Positions 54,033 to 61,731 of a stretch of 64,000 bases of DNA are shown here, piece after piece. Where the stretch lies: NCBI GenBank assembly GCA_964648365.1, contig CAZYLK010000007.1, forward strand, positions 3,584-67,583, read 5' to 3'. The translations under genes and the position numbers were made by a program. The first letter of the stretch is position 1, and every line of letters starts with the position of its first letter. The notes beneath the pieces are model-generated. The model was not told the DNA's origin. It did not search any database and was given only the letters and a program-made list of their open reading frames with translations. The DNA is from SURF-32 sp964648365. Its GTDB lineage: Bacteria > Planctomycetota > Phycisphaerae > UBA1845.

Positions 54033-54935
54033 CTACAGGCAGCTATCCCGCTTGCCCTTGACCTTCTTGCAGAACCCCGGTCCGCCGTCCGGGCAGTCGA
54101 GCTTCTTGATCACGAGCTTCTTGTCGCAGTCCTTGACTTCCTCGCAGTCCTGGCCGGACCCGATGACGTCGCCGCGGCTCGGGCACACGTTGCAGCCCTT
54201 CTTGGGCTTCGGATTGGCGCTGAGGGCGTACTGGCAGCCACCGCCGCCGCCGCTGGTGGAGGCGCGGACCAGCCACAGGCCCGGGAAGTTGATTGCATCT
54301 ACGTCGAACCACCCGACCGTCGTGCCGAACTGGTTCGGGTCGAACTGAGCGCCGTTCTGTCCGGTGACCCAGGCGCGTCCCTGAGAGGTCTGTGCCTGGT
54401 CCAGCGCCGCGGGGAAGTCACCCGGCTGCCCGCGGACTTCGTTGCGGGTCCAGACGACGACGAAGAACCGGTTGCCCACTGCGCCGACGTTCGTGTCAGG
54501 GATGTCGACCGTCACAAACTCGTTGTTGTCGACGCCGGACTGCACCGACGCGGCCTTCGCCAGGAACGCCCCGTCGGACGGATTGCCGTCCTGGTTCGGG
54601 TCGGACCACAGACCGATGCCGAACGGGCGCCCGTTCTCGCCGCAGGGCGGACTGGTGCAACCAGGCGATCCGAACGCGGCCGACAGCGACGTGACGGTTT
54701 CATTGCCCTGCGTGACCTGGAACCGGGCCAGCCACACGACGACGCCGCCGGCCGTCAGACCGAGCGCGTCTTCGGCCGAGCCATCATCGTGCATGTATTC
54801 GTCGGCGAGCGTGCCCGGCGTCGTCGCGATGCCGTTGAACGCCGGCGCACCCGACGCGCTGAACGGAGACTCCTGCGCCATTACCCCACTGGCCAGCATC
54901 ATTGCCACCACCCCACAGCCAATCAGACGCTTCAT
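54033..54935 (-). CDS. Secreted protein with Cys-rich C-terminal module
   Basis: A 300-residue protein with a signal peptide (residues 1-20, ending SGVMAQ) and GGGGAG before the ATG. The middle (50-225) is beta-rich, with LGLTAGGVVVWLARF and SDPNQDGNPSDG, as in extracellular carbohydrate-binding or jelly-roll domains. A Gly linker (STSGGGGG) leads to a C-terminal module (about 234-300) with eight Cys: CQYALSANPKPKKGCNVCP, then KDCDKK, KKLDCPDGGPGFCKKV, and GKRDSCL. The module is nearly the same in the following gene product (55555-56445), though the N-terminal parts are unrelated. It looks like a disulfide-rich anchoring or sorting signal. Confidence 0.8.
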   Translation of the reverse strand: MKRLIGCGVVAMMLASGVMAQESPFSASGAPAFNGIATTPGTLADEYMHDDGSAEDALGLTAGGVVVWLARFQVTQGNETVTSLSAAFGSPGCTSPPCGENGRPFGIGLWSDPNQDGNPSDGAFLAKAASVQSGVDNNEFVTVDIPDTNVGAVGNRFFVVVWTRNEVRGQPGDFPAALDQAQTSQGRAWVTGQNGAQFDPNQFGTTVGWFDVDAINFPGLWLVRASTSGGGGGCQYALSANPKPKKGCNVCPSRGDVIGSGQDCEEVKDCDKKLVIKKLDCPDGGPGFCKKVKGKRDSCL

Positions 54936-55503
54936 CGTTCGATACTCCCCAAAAAGAAAATGTCCCTCGACTCTCCGCGAGCCGTGAACAGGAAACGCCG
55001 GTCCAGTGACGGCGCGCGTGGTGACAGAGCCACGACTGCAATGGCGCAGCGCGACACGTCGCCGGCCGTGGCCGAGCCAGCGCCGCGCGCAATCATGCGC
55101 CCCCCCGCGTCAACTGCGGCCCGGAACGTACTCTTACGCGCAACGGCCGACGCGAAACGCTCTGGTGTCGCGGCTCAAGCGCCGTCCATTCGCCGTTACG
55201 CGGAATTGACGTTCGAGCGGACAGAATGAGTTGATGCGTTCTTGTCGTGCATACGCAACGGGAAGGCGACGCATTCGCAGCATTGGAGGGGAGTAATTGC
55301 GAGGAAGTCGGAACATGCTGCCCAAATGAGCCGCGTCGACAGCGGGGTAAGCGAGATCGCCGATGCGGGGTTCAGGGTAGCAGTCTGGTTGCGGGCGGCC
55401 GCAGGGGGCGGAACGCGCGGGTGTGTAAAAACAGAGCGACCGGCCCCTATCTGGCCGGCCGCTCGGTCCTCCTCTCCTTTTGCAAGGAGACATCAGACGA
55501 AAG
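54936..55503. other. Intergenic region between the two Cys-module genes
   Basis: About 570 bp with no credible gene. It holds the promoter region of the gene that begins at 54935. A GC-poor stretch lies around 54945-54965 (AAAAAGAAAA) just upstream of that gene. No repeat or RNA was recognised. Confidence 0.4.
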
Positions 55504-55540
55504 GCAACGGGCCCGGCGGAGGTCCGCCGGGCCCCGTTGC
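55504..55540 (-). terminator. Strong hairpin terminator behind the Cys-module gene
   Basis: GCAACGGG-CCCGGCGGA and TCCGCCGGGCCCCGTTGC form a stem of about 17 bp with a single bulge and a loop of 2-3 bases. In the reverse-strand transcript it follows the stop of the 55555-56445 gene by 14 bases and is followed by a CCTTTCGTCT tract. It is a good intrinsic terminator candidate. Confidence 0.75.
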
Positions 55541-55554
55541 TGATGTTGCTGGGC

Positions 55555-56445
55555 TTACTCGATGCAGGCGTCGCGCTTGCCCTTGACCTTCTTGCAGAAG
55601 CCGGGGCCGCCGTCCGGGCAGTCGAGCTTCTTGATCACGATCTTCTTGGCGCAGTCCTTCACGTCCTGGCAGGCTTCGCCGGAGCTGAAGATGTCGCCCT
55701 TGCGCGGACAGACGTTGCAGCCCTTCTTCGGCTTGGAGTTCGCCGACAGGGCGTACTGACAGCCACCTTCGCCGCCGCCGCCTTCATCGTTCCAGCAGAT
55801 GACCAGGTGGACGTTCGGGAAGTTGATCCCCGCCAGGTCGCCCCAGTTCGCCAAGCCGCAGGCGGCCGAGCGGATGAAGCTGGGCGCGCTCTGACCGGCG
55901 GTGTTCGAGCCCGGCCACAGGCCCCAGTTCAGACGGAACGAATCCGGGTTGTAGATCTCGATGACGAGGTTGGTGCCACCGGCGATCGCCACGTCCGGGA
56001 AGTCCGCGGTGAAGATCTGGCCGGCGGTGCCGTCCGGAATGTCCACGTTGGCCGTCGCCAGAACGGTCGCACCACCGAAGGTCGGGAAGCTCGGCGCGCT
56101 GTACGCACGGACTTCGATCGCGCAGGGACGACCCTGGCCGGTGTTGTCACGACAGGTCTCGATGCCAAACCGAACCTGCTTCAGGGTCGTGGCGCTCTGG
56201 ACCGACCAGCGGCGGGCGTGACCGTTTTCGGTCACGGTGATGCCGCTGTCCGGCGAGCAGGCCACTGCGTTACCGGGCGTGATGGTCTCGTTGTCGCTGC
56301 CCTGGCACTGCTCAGCCAGAACGATCGGACCGGGAACCGTGATCAGGTCGGCGGGAGCGCCGATCGCGTCACGCGAAAACTCCTGGGCCGACGCCAGCGA
56401 GCCGGCGCACAGCAGTCCACACACCCCAAACAATGCACGTTTCAT
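55555..56445 (-). CDS. Secreted protein with Cys-rich C-terminal module
   Basis: A 296-residue protein with a signal peptide (residues 1-20, ending GSLASAQ) and a clean AGGAGG before the ATG. The middle has two beta-sandwich halves, with NETITPGNAVACSPDSG and FGIETCRDNTGQGRPC rich in Cys. The C-terminal module (about 228-296) follows a GGGGEGG linker: CQYALSANSKPKKGCNVCP, SSGEACQDVKDCAKK, IKKLDCPDGGPGFCKKV, GKRDACIE. It is about 80 percent identical to the module at the end of the 54033-54935 protein, by eye. The two genes are in tandem but have unrelated middle domains, so the module is mobile between proteins. Confidence 0.8.
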   Translation of the reverse strand: MKRALFGVCGLLCAGSLASAQEFSRDAIGAPADLITVPGPIVLAEQCQGSDNETITPGNAVACSPDSGITVTENGHARRWSVQSATTLKQVRFGIETCRDNTGQGRPCAIEVRAYSAPSFPTFGGATVLATANVDIPDGTAGQIFTADFPDVAIAGGTNLVIEIYNPDSFRLNWGLWPGSNTAGQSAPSFIRSAACGLANWGDLAGINFPNVHLVICWNDEGGGGEGGCQYALSANSKPKKGCNVCPRKGDIFSSGEACQDVKDCAKKIVIKKLDCPDGGPGFCKKVKGKRDACIE

Positions 56446-57100
56446 CTACCGTCCTCCTACACCCAAAGAAGAGTTGGGAACCAGAGAGCCTCCGCGCTAC
56501 GTCGGCAGGGGTCTCTCGACATGAACAACCTCACCGCAATCCCGGCACCGCACGCGCACCTGCCTCGCGGCATACGCGCGTCGAACCGGATCGGCGACTT
56601 ACACGCAAACATTTACCTGAGAACCACACCCCCCACCTGGTGAGCCGTGGTTCCGACTTGTTCAGCACGAGTTTGTCCGGACAGTCCGAAAGGGAGGAGG
56701 GATCGGCCGATGGCAATCGTCTGACGAGGCGAGTAACACTCGCGCTCGCGCCGTCCCCTGCGACTCAGAAACCCCCAGTATCAGTCCTTCCTGCCTGCCA
56801 AAGACGCAGCTCGTCGTTCGATCCGGCGATTCTAGGGAGTTGCGCATTTCATGTCAAGAACCGTCACACTAAACTCCTGCTCCGAGAGCAGCAGCACTGG
56901 TGGGACGGAGCATGTGCCCCGCCACACCCGAACGCCGTTGCTGCAGAACGCCGCGGACGATGCGGGGGCTGGACGCCGGAGGCGCAGCGGCGGAGCGGAT
57001 GCCGACCCCGCCTGGGAGCGACGGTACGGCGGACCCCTGTGGGTAGAGGGGCGGGCCGATTGTGGGTTGCCGGCCGGACGTCGCCGGGCGAGCGATATTC
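56446..57100. other. Intergenic region between the Cys-module gene and tadA
   Basis: About 650 bp without a credible gene. It divides the reverse-strand secreted-protein genes from the forward tadA gene, so promoters of both lie here. No repeat or RNA was recognised. Confidence 0.4.
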
Positions 57101-57577
57101 ATGGACTGCGAGCCTGAACCGGACGAGCGGTGGATGCGACAGGCGCTGCACGAAGCTGCGGCCGCCGAAGAACGCGGCGAGGTGCCCGTCGGCGCGGTCG
57201 TCGTCCGGGAAAACCGTGTTATCGGCCGCGGGCACAACCAGCGGGAGACGCTCAAGGATCCAACGGCGCACGCGGAGATGCTCGCCCTCACGTCGGCCGC
57301 CGCGGCCGTAGGCGACTGGCGCCTGTCCGACTGCGCGCTCTACGTCACGCTGGAGCCGTGCGCCATGTGTGCCGGCGCCATCGTTCTCGCCCGCGTCCGC
57401 CGCGTGGTCTACGGCGCAACCGATCCCAAGGCCGGCGCCTGCGAGACGCTCTACCGGTTGCTGACGGATCCGCGTCTCAATCACACGGTCGAGATCGGGA
57501 CGCCTGTGCTCGCCGACGAATGTGCCGCCATCCTGCGCCGGTTTTTCGCGGCCCAGCGGGCACTCGGCAAGAAATAG
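57101..57577 (+). CDS. tadA: tRNA-specific adenosine deaminase
   Basis: A 158-residue cytidine-deaminase-fold enzyme that converts A34 to inosine in the anticodon of tRNA-Arg(ACG). Zinc site: His57-Ala-Glu59 (HAEM) and P-C87-A-M-C90 (LEPCAMCAGAI). VGAVVVRENRVIGRGHN and RVRRVVYGATDPKAGACE are strongly conserved in the family. ATG 57101 is chosen because the natural N terminus begins there; a GTG upstream would add 13 doubtful residues. The gene is single. Confidence 0.94.
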   Translation: MDCEPEPDERWMRQALHEAAAAEERGEVPVGAVVVRENRVIGRGHNQRETLKDPTAHAEMLALTSAAAAVGDWRLSDCALYVTLEPCAMCAGAIVLARVRRVVYGATDPKAGACETLYRLLTDPRLNHTVEIGTPVLADECAAILRRFFAAQRALGKK

Positions 57578-57951
57578 GCCGCGGCCGGTCCGGAGGGGCG
57601 TGGAGCATCATCGGCGGGTGGCGCTCTCGCTGGCGCTGGGGCGTGGTCGCACGGTCTCGTCGTCGAGGCCGTGGCTCTCGCTGGTGCTGCGGCGTGGTGG
57701 CACGCTTTCGTCTTCGAGGCCGTGGCCAGCGTCGCCAAATCCAGCAGCATACGGGAGAATGCTCCCAGCAGACGCGGCTGGAACGTCCGACGCGGCGTTA
57801 ACGTCTGTCCAAGCGTGGACCGAAACGGCATAATGGCCCGCCGCGTGCCAGCCGGTCCGGCGAACCGCGGTCCGCAGCGGCGGACGCCGGCGCGCCCGGC
57901 CGGACGGCGACGTCCGCCGATTCGGATCCCTTCGGCGTGAAAGGTCAGGTC
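57578..57951. other. Intergenic region with diverged repeat copies
   Basis: About 370 bp between tadA and the phosphatase gene. No credible gene. It carries the diverged 51-bp tandem (57623-57724) and the inverted match to the 47-bp repeat (57703-57749). A promoter for the phosphatase gene is expected in the last 100 bp but could not be placed. Confidence 0.5.
57623..57749. repeat. Diverged tandem repeat related to the 47-bp array
   Basis: Two copies of a 51-bp unit begin at 57623 and 57674 (GCTCTCGCTGG...). The stretch 57703-57749 matches the reverse complement of the 47-bp unit from 4466-4715 at about 36 of 47 positions, including the block TCGTCTTCGAGGCCGTGGC. The repeat family is thus dispersed between intergenic regions over 50 kb. 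Confidence 0.75.
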
Positions 57952-58944
57952 ATGGCAAGCAGAGAACGTCGTCCCCTGGTCACGGTCCAGTCCCATATCC
58001 TCGAGCGACAGCGTGCTCATCCGCTCGCCACCGGGGATTTCAGTTGGCTGCTCTCCGGTATCACGCTCGCGACCAAGGTCATCGAGTCGCAGGTCCGTCG
58101 TGCCGGCATCGTGGACATCTACGGGGACACCGGCGACGTCAACGTCCAGGGGGAGCTGGTCCAGAAACTCGACGTCATCGCCAATCAGACGATTCTCCGA
58201 AGCCTCGGTTATCGGGGCAACGTCGGCATCATGGCTTCCGAAGAGGATGACGAGCCGCACATCATCAAGGAGGCTGAAGACGGCGCGAAGTACATCGTGC
58301 TGTTCGACCCGCTCGACGGATCGAGCAACATCGACGTGAACATTTCCGTCGGCACCATCTTCTCGATTCTCCGCCGCAAGCCCGGCGTGAACCGCGACGC
58401 CGTCAACGATCACATCCTCCAGCCCGGCGTCGAACAGGTCGCCGCCGGTTACGTCATCTACAGCAGCAGCACCGTGCTGGCCTATACCACCGGCGACGGC
58501 GTCCACATGTTTACGCTCGATCCGCTGATCGGCGCCTACGTCCTGACGCGTGAGGACGTCAAGATGCCCGACAAGGGCAAGACCTACAGCGTCAACGAGG
58601 CGTACTCGCGCTCTTTCCCCGCCGGCAACCAGCGATACCTCGACTGGGCCAAGACCGAGGGCTACAAGCTGCGCTACATCGGATCGCTCGTGGCGGACTT
58701 TCACCGCACGCTTCTGCGCGGCGGCGTGTTCCTCTATCCGCCGACCGACGACGCGCCCGAGGGCAAGCTCCGTCTGCTGTACGAGGCGAATCCGCTCGCC
58801 TTTCTGGCGGAGCAGGCTGGGGGCGCGGCCACGGACGGCGAGCGCCGGATCCTGGAAAAAGTGCCGAAGTCGCTGCATCAGCGGACGCCGCTCGTCGTCG
58901 GCAGCAAGGTGGAGGTTGACCGCGTGATGTCGTTCAATGGCTGA
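57952..58944 (+). CDS. fbp: Fructose-1,6-bisphosphatase class I
   Basis: A 330-residue gluconeogenic phosphatase. The metal-binding motif DPLDGSSNIDVN begins at residue 119; ASEEDDEP holds the acidic catalytic side; YSVNEAYSRSF and KLRLLYEANPLAFLAEQAGG are classical sites for fructose-bisphosphate binding. ATG 57952 has AAGGTC before it; a GTG at 57937 is in frame but less likely. It converts fructose-1,6-bisphosphate to fructose-6-phosphate, which leads towards mannose and GlcNAc used in the sugar cluster. Length is typical. Confidence 0.95.
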   Translation: MASRERRPLVTVQSHILERQRAHPLATGDFSWLLSGITLATKVIESQVRRAGIVDIYGDTGDVNVQGELVQKLDVIANQTILRSLGYRGNVGIMASEEDDEPHIIKEAEDGAKYIVLFDPLDGSSNIDVNISVGTIFSILRRKPGVNRDAVNDHILQPGVEQVAAGYVIYSSSTVLAYTTGDGVHMFTLDPLIGAYVLTREDVKMPDKGKTYSVNEAYSRSFPAGNQRYLDWAKTEGYKLRYIGSLVADFHRTLLRGGVFLYPPTDDAPEGKLRLLYEANPLAFLAEQAGGAATDGERRILEKVPKSLHQRTPLVVGSKVEVDRVMSFNG

Positions 58945-58970
58945 GTTGCGCGGGCGCCGCGGACACGGTC

Positions 58971-59828
58971 ATGGCCGCGCCGCGTTGCGACTCCGCGAGC
59001 CCGAGCATGCACGAACCGATCGAAGGCGTCATCGACCGCGTCGTCTGCGCGGACAATCTAGAACTGCTGCGCGAACTGCCGGACGGGTGCTGCGATCTGA
59101 TCTATGCCGACCCGCCCTTCATGACCGGCCGCCGGTTCACCGGCGCCGCGGCGGCTGGATTCGAAGACAGCTTTCCCGGTGGCATCGAAGAGTATCTTGG
59201 GTTCATGCGGCCGCGGCTTGAACAGATGCACCGCGTCCTGGCGGAGCGCGGAACGCTCTATCTGCACGTCGATCCGCGCACGTCTCACTATCTCAAGGTT
59301 CTGCTCGACGGCCTCTTCGGCGAGCGACAGTTTCTCAACGAGATCATCTGGAGCTATCGCACGGGCGGCCCCGCGGGTCGACGATTCCCGCGCAAGCATG
59401 ACGTGCTTCTCGCCTACGCCCGCCGGTTCGGCGCCCACAAATTCAATCCGATCCGCTCGGGTTCGTATCGAACCGATGGGATACGCCTGGATGAAGGAGG
59501 CCGACCTTACAAGACCACGCGCCGCGGACGACTTTACTTCCACCCGGACGGCCCCTGCGTCAGCGACGTATGGGACATCCCGTTCCTGTCCACGGTCTCA
59601 TCCGAGCGGGCCGGCTTCCCGACCCAGAAGCCGCTGGCGCTGCTGACGCGGATCATCACGGCCGCCACCGATCCGGGGGATCTGGTCGCGGATTTCTTCT
59701 GCGGCAGCGGAACCACCCTGGTGGCGGCAAAGGCGGCCGGCCGGCGGTGGCTGGGCTGTGATCGGGAATCCGCCGCGACGGACCTGGCCCGCCAGCGTCT
59801 GTCGGACATCGATTCGGGCCGGTCGTGA
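58971..59828 (+). CDS. Beta-class site-specific DNA methyltransferase
   Basis: A 285-residue N4-cytosine/N6-adenine methyltransferase. Motif IV DPPF (Asp47-Phe50, in LIYADPPF) precedes motif I FCGSGTT (about 242-248), with GNLYLH-like GTLYLHVDP between; this order defines class beta. TQKPLALLTRII is the usual region X. The target-recognition part lies in about 100-190. No restriction endonuclease gene is adjacent, so it is an orphan, possibly regulatory methylase. It starts 26 bp after fbp; a second ATG at 59007 could be the real start. Confidence 0.93.
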   Translation: MAAPRCDSASPSMHEPIEGVIDRVVCADNLELLRELPDGCCDLIYADPPFMTGRRFTGAAAAGFEDSFPGGIEEYLGFMRPRLEQMHRVLAERGTLYLHVDPRTSHYLKVLLDGLFGERQFLNEIIWSYRTGGPAGRRFPRKHDVLLAYARRFGAHKFNPIRSGSYRTDGIRLDEGGRPYKTTRRGRLYFHPDGPCVSDVWDIPFLSTVSSERAGFPTQKPLALLTRIITAATDPGDLVADFFCGSGTTLVAAKAAGRRWLGCDRESAATDLARQRLSDIDSGRS

Positions 59829-60339
59829 TTGCACTGATGATCCAAAAAATCCACCACAGCTTCTTTTTATGGCCCGCCAATCCAGGTTTGTCCGGGCTGG
59901 TGCGGCCTCGGCCGATATTGCGTGTGTAATTATGGGGCGGACGGATCGCCGCCACCCGCGTTCCCGCGGTGCCTGCGGGGTGGGGCCGAGGAAATTCTTG
60001 GCCGATCGAATCAGGGTGTTGACTTTGCCCCTGCTTTGTGATCAAATAGGTGTCCCGACGGGGTTCGAGCCGCATCGGCAACAGGTGTTTGCCGGGCGGA
60101 TTCGGCGAGATGGAGTGGGAAAGATGCTCTCCCTCGCAGATCCTCGCGGTCGCCTGTAGCCAGGGGATCCGGGCAGCGTGCTCGGCCACAAGACGAGGTG
60201 TCGAGACATCCATCAGCGCGTTTCGCACGATCAGCACTCAACGCGACCGATGGCTGAAGATTGCAGGCGGAAAGAAGCACATGTCCAAGCGCCGGATGCT
60301 CGTGAGGTGCGCGGACCATTCGCTTAGGAGGGTGCCGTA
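59829..60339. other. Intergenic region with leader of the P-domain protein gene
   Basis: About 510 bp without a credible gene. The first 150 bp are relatively AT-rich (TTCTTTTTATGG near 59860). The last 75 bp form a leader (from 60265, GGCGGAAAGAAGCAC) that is repeated before the paralogous gene at 61732. An AGGAGG lies directly before the ATG. Confidence 0.55.
60265..60339 (+). promoter_or_regulatory. Conserved leader before the first P-domain gene
   Basis: GGCGGAAAGAAGCAC at 60265, GGACCATTC at 60321 and TTAGGAGG lie at nearly the same distances from the ATG as in the paralogue leader (61659-61731). The conservation between them suggests shared transcriptional or translational control, or recent duplication. 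Confidence 0.55.
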
Positions 60340-61419
60340 ATGAGGAAGATTCCTTCGCTGATCGCCGCTGTGGCGGTTGTGGGGCTCGTCGCAGGCGCGG
60401 CGGTTGCGCAGTCGGCCGGCGAGTGCGAACTCAAGCCGTTTGAGTACAACGCCGAACTCGGCGACGGCTTGCCGATTCCTGACTTCGACCCGCAGAATCC
60501 CGAACGACTGATCAATACGATCAACGTCGAGGATTCCGGCGCCGTCCTTGACGTGAACGTATACGTCATGATCAGTCACTCGCTGATCGGCGATCTGACC
60601 ATCGACGTGTCTCACGGCGGCATCACGGTTCGCCTGTGGGATCGCCAGTGCGGCGAGAGCGCCGACATGGACATCATCTTCGACGACGAAGGTGATCCGG
60701 TCGCTTGCGGTTCGCCGACGGTCGGTCGGTTCCAGCCCTTCGAGTCGCTCACGGCTTTCGACGGCAGCGACATCCACGGCGACTGGACGCTGACGGTGGC
60801 GGACAACAACATCGGCCAGCTCGGTACCCTGCGTAAGTGGGGCATCTCCGGCACGCTCCGCGGCGTCGAGTGCTGCACCGGCGCCGTGCTCGGCAGCAAC
60901 CCGCCGGATGGTGCGATTGACGCCCGCGAGCTGCACGAGTTCGGCAACCCGAACAACCTGACCGGTCTGCGGTCCTTCGTGGTCGCCTTCGATGACAGCG
61001 GCAGCGTCGTCGCCGAGTGCTTCGCCGTCAGCGAGACGGGTGGCGGTTCGCCGCCGAGCATCGTCGGCATCGACCAGCTCCCCGGCAACGAAGTCCGCGT
61101 GAACTTTGATCGTCCGATCACTGAGCAGCAGTGGACCACGCTGGCCTATCTGGGCACCGGCGGCAAGACGCTGATCGACGTGGGCTTCCTGCCCGGCGAC
61201 GTGAACCAGAGCAAGCAGAGCACCGGTCGCGACGTGTCTGAGTTGATCGACTGCCTGAACGAGATCGTCGTCTGTGCCGACTACCAGACGGACATCAACC
61301 GCAGCGGCGATCCGAACGGCAACGACATCACGCGTCTGATCAACGTGTTGCAGGAAGTGCCGAATCAGGATCCGCGGGCGTGGCTCAACGAGACGATCGT
61401 CGACGAGCCGAATCCGTAA
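60340..61419 (+). CDS. Secreted P-domain protein with dockerin-like C terminus
   Basis: A 359-residue protein with a signal peptide (1-23, GAAVAQ). Residues about 55-175 are a proprotein-convertase P-domain: VEDSGAVLDVNVYVMISHS, LIGDLTIDV, TVRLWDRQCG and IHGDWTLTVADN, the usual strands and WTLxVxD. Then comes a beta domain (AIDARELHEFGNPNNLTG, residues about 190-280), and a C-terminal dockerin-type EF-hand pair: FLPGDVNQSK (about 286) and DINRSGDPNGND (about 318). Dockerins bind cohesins through calcium; in Planctomycetota such tails are thought to attach or sort exported proteins. Almost the same in sequence as the C-terminal 300 residues of the 61732-63714 protein. Confidence 0.88.
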   Translation: MRKIPSLIAAVAVVGLVAGAAVAQSAGECELKPFEYNAELGDGLPIPDFDPQNPERLINTINVEDSGAVLDVNVYVMISHSLIGDLTIDVSHGGITVRLWDRQCGESADMDIIFDDEGDPVACGSPTVGRFQPFESLTAFDGSDIHGDWTLTVADNNIGQLGTLRKWGISGTLRGVECCTGAVLGSNPPDGAIDARELHEFGNPNNLTGLRSFVVAFDDSGSVVAECFAVSETGGGSPPSIVGIDQLPGNEVRVNFDRPITEQQWTTLAYLGTGGKTLIDVGFLPGDVNQSKQSTGRDVSELIDCLNEIVVCADYQTDINRSGDPNGNDITRLINVLQEVPNQDPRAWLNETIVDEPNP

Positions 61420-61731
61420 GCGGCCTTCGCAGAACCTGACCGCAGTTTTCCAACCCCCCGGAGAGAGGATCCTCTCCGGGGGGATGGTTACTGGCGGAAA
61501 TCCGATGCCCGATGTCGGCGGCCCGGTCGACTATGACCGGCCGCACCCGCGTCCGATCCGGATCGCGCCATCTCGGGCAAGGGCTGAGCCATAATCTGTC
61601 GTTCGAGCCCCGAGAGCTTCTCTCACACCGCGGGCCTCTGAGCGGCTGACGTTTGACGGCGGAAAGATGCACGTGTCCCCGGCTTCGTTCGCAGGAACGG
61701 CCTTGGACCATTCCCCCAGGAGGAAGCCGTA
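61420..61731. other. Intergenic region between the two P-domain genes
   Basis: About 310 bp without a gene. A hairpin pairs CCCCCCGGAGAG (61454-61465) with CTCTCCGGGGGG (61472-61483) around a 6-nt loop, 35 bp behind the stop; a T-run does not follow, so it may act as an mRNA-stability or Rho-type element. The leader of the second gene lies at 61659-61731. Confidence 0.55.
61659..61731 (+). promoter_or_regulatory. Conserved leader before the second P-domain gene
   Basis: Begins GGCGGAAAGATGCAC at 61659, contains GGACCATTC and CCAGGAGG before the ATG at 61732, with the same spacing as the leader from 60265. Distance to the ATG: 73 bp here, 75 bp in the paralogue. Confidence 0.55.

Noticed and set aside
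61454..61483. Intrinsic terminator behind the first P-domain gene
   Set aside because: The stem is strong but not followed by a T-run, so I describe it only as a hairpin.
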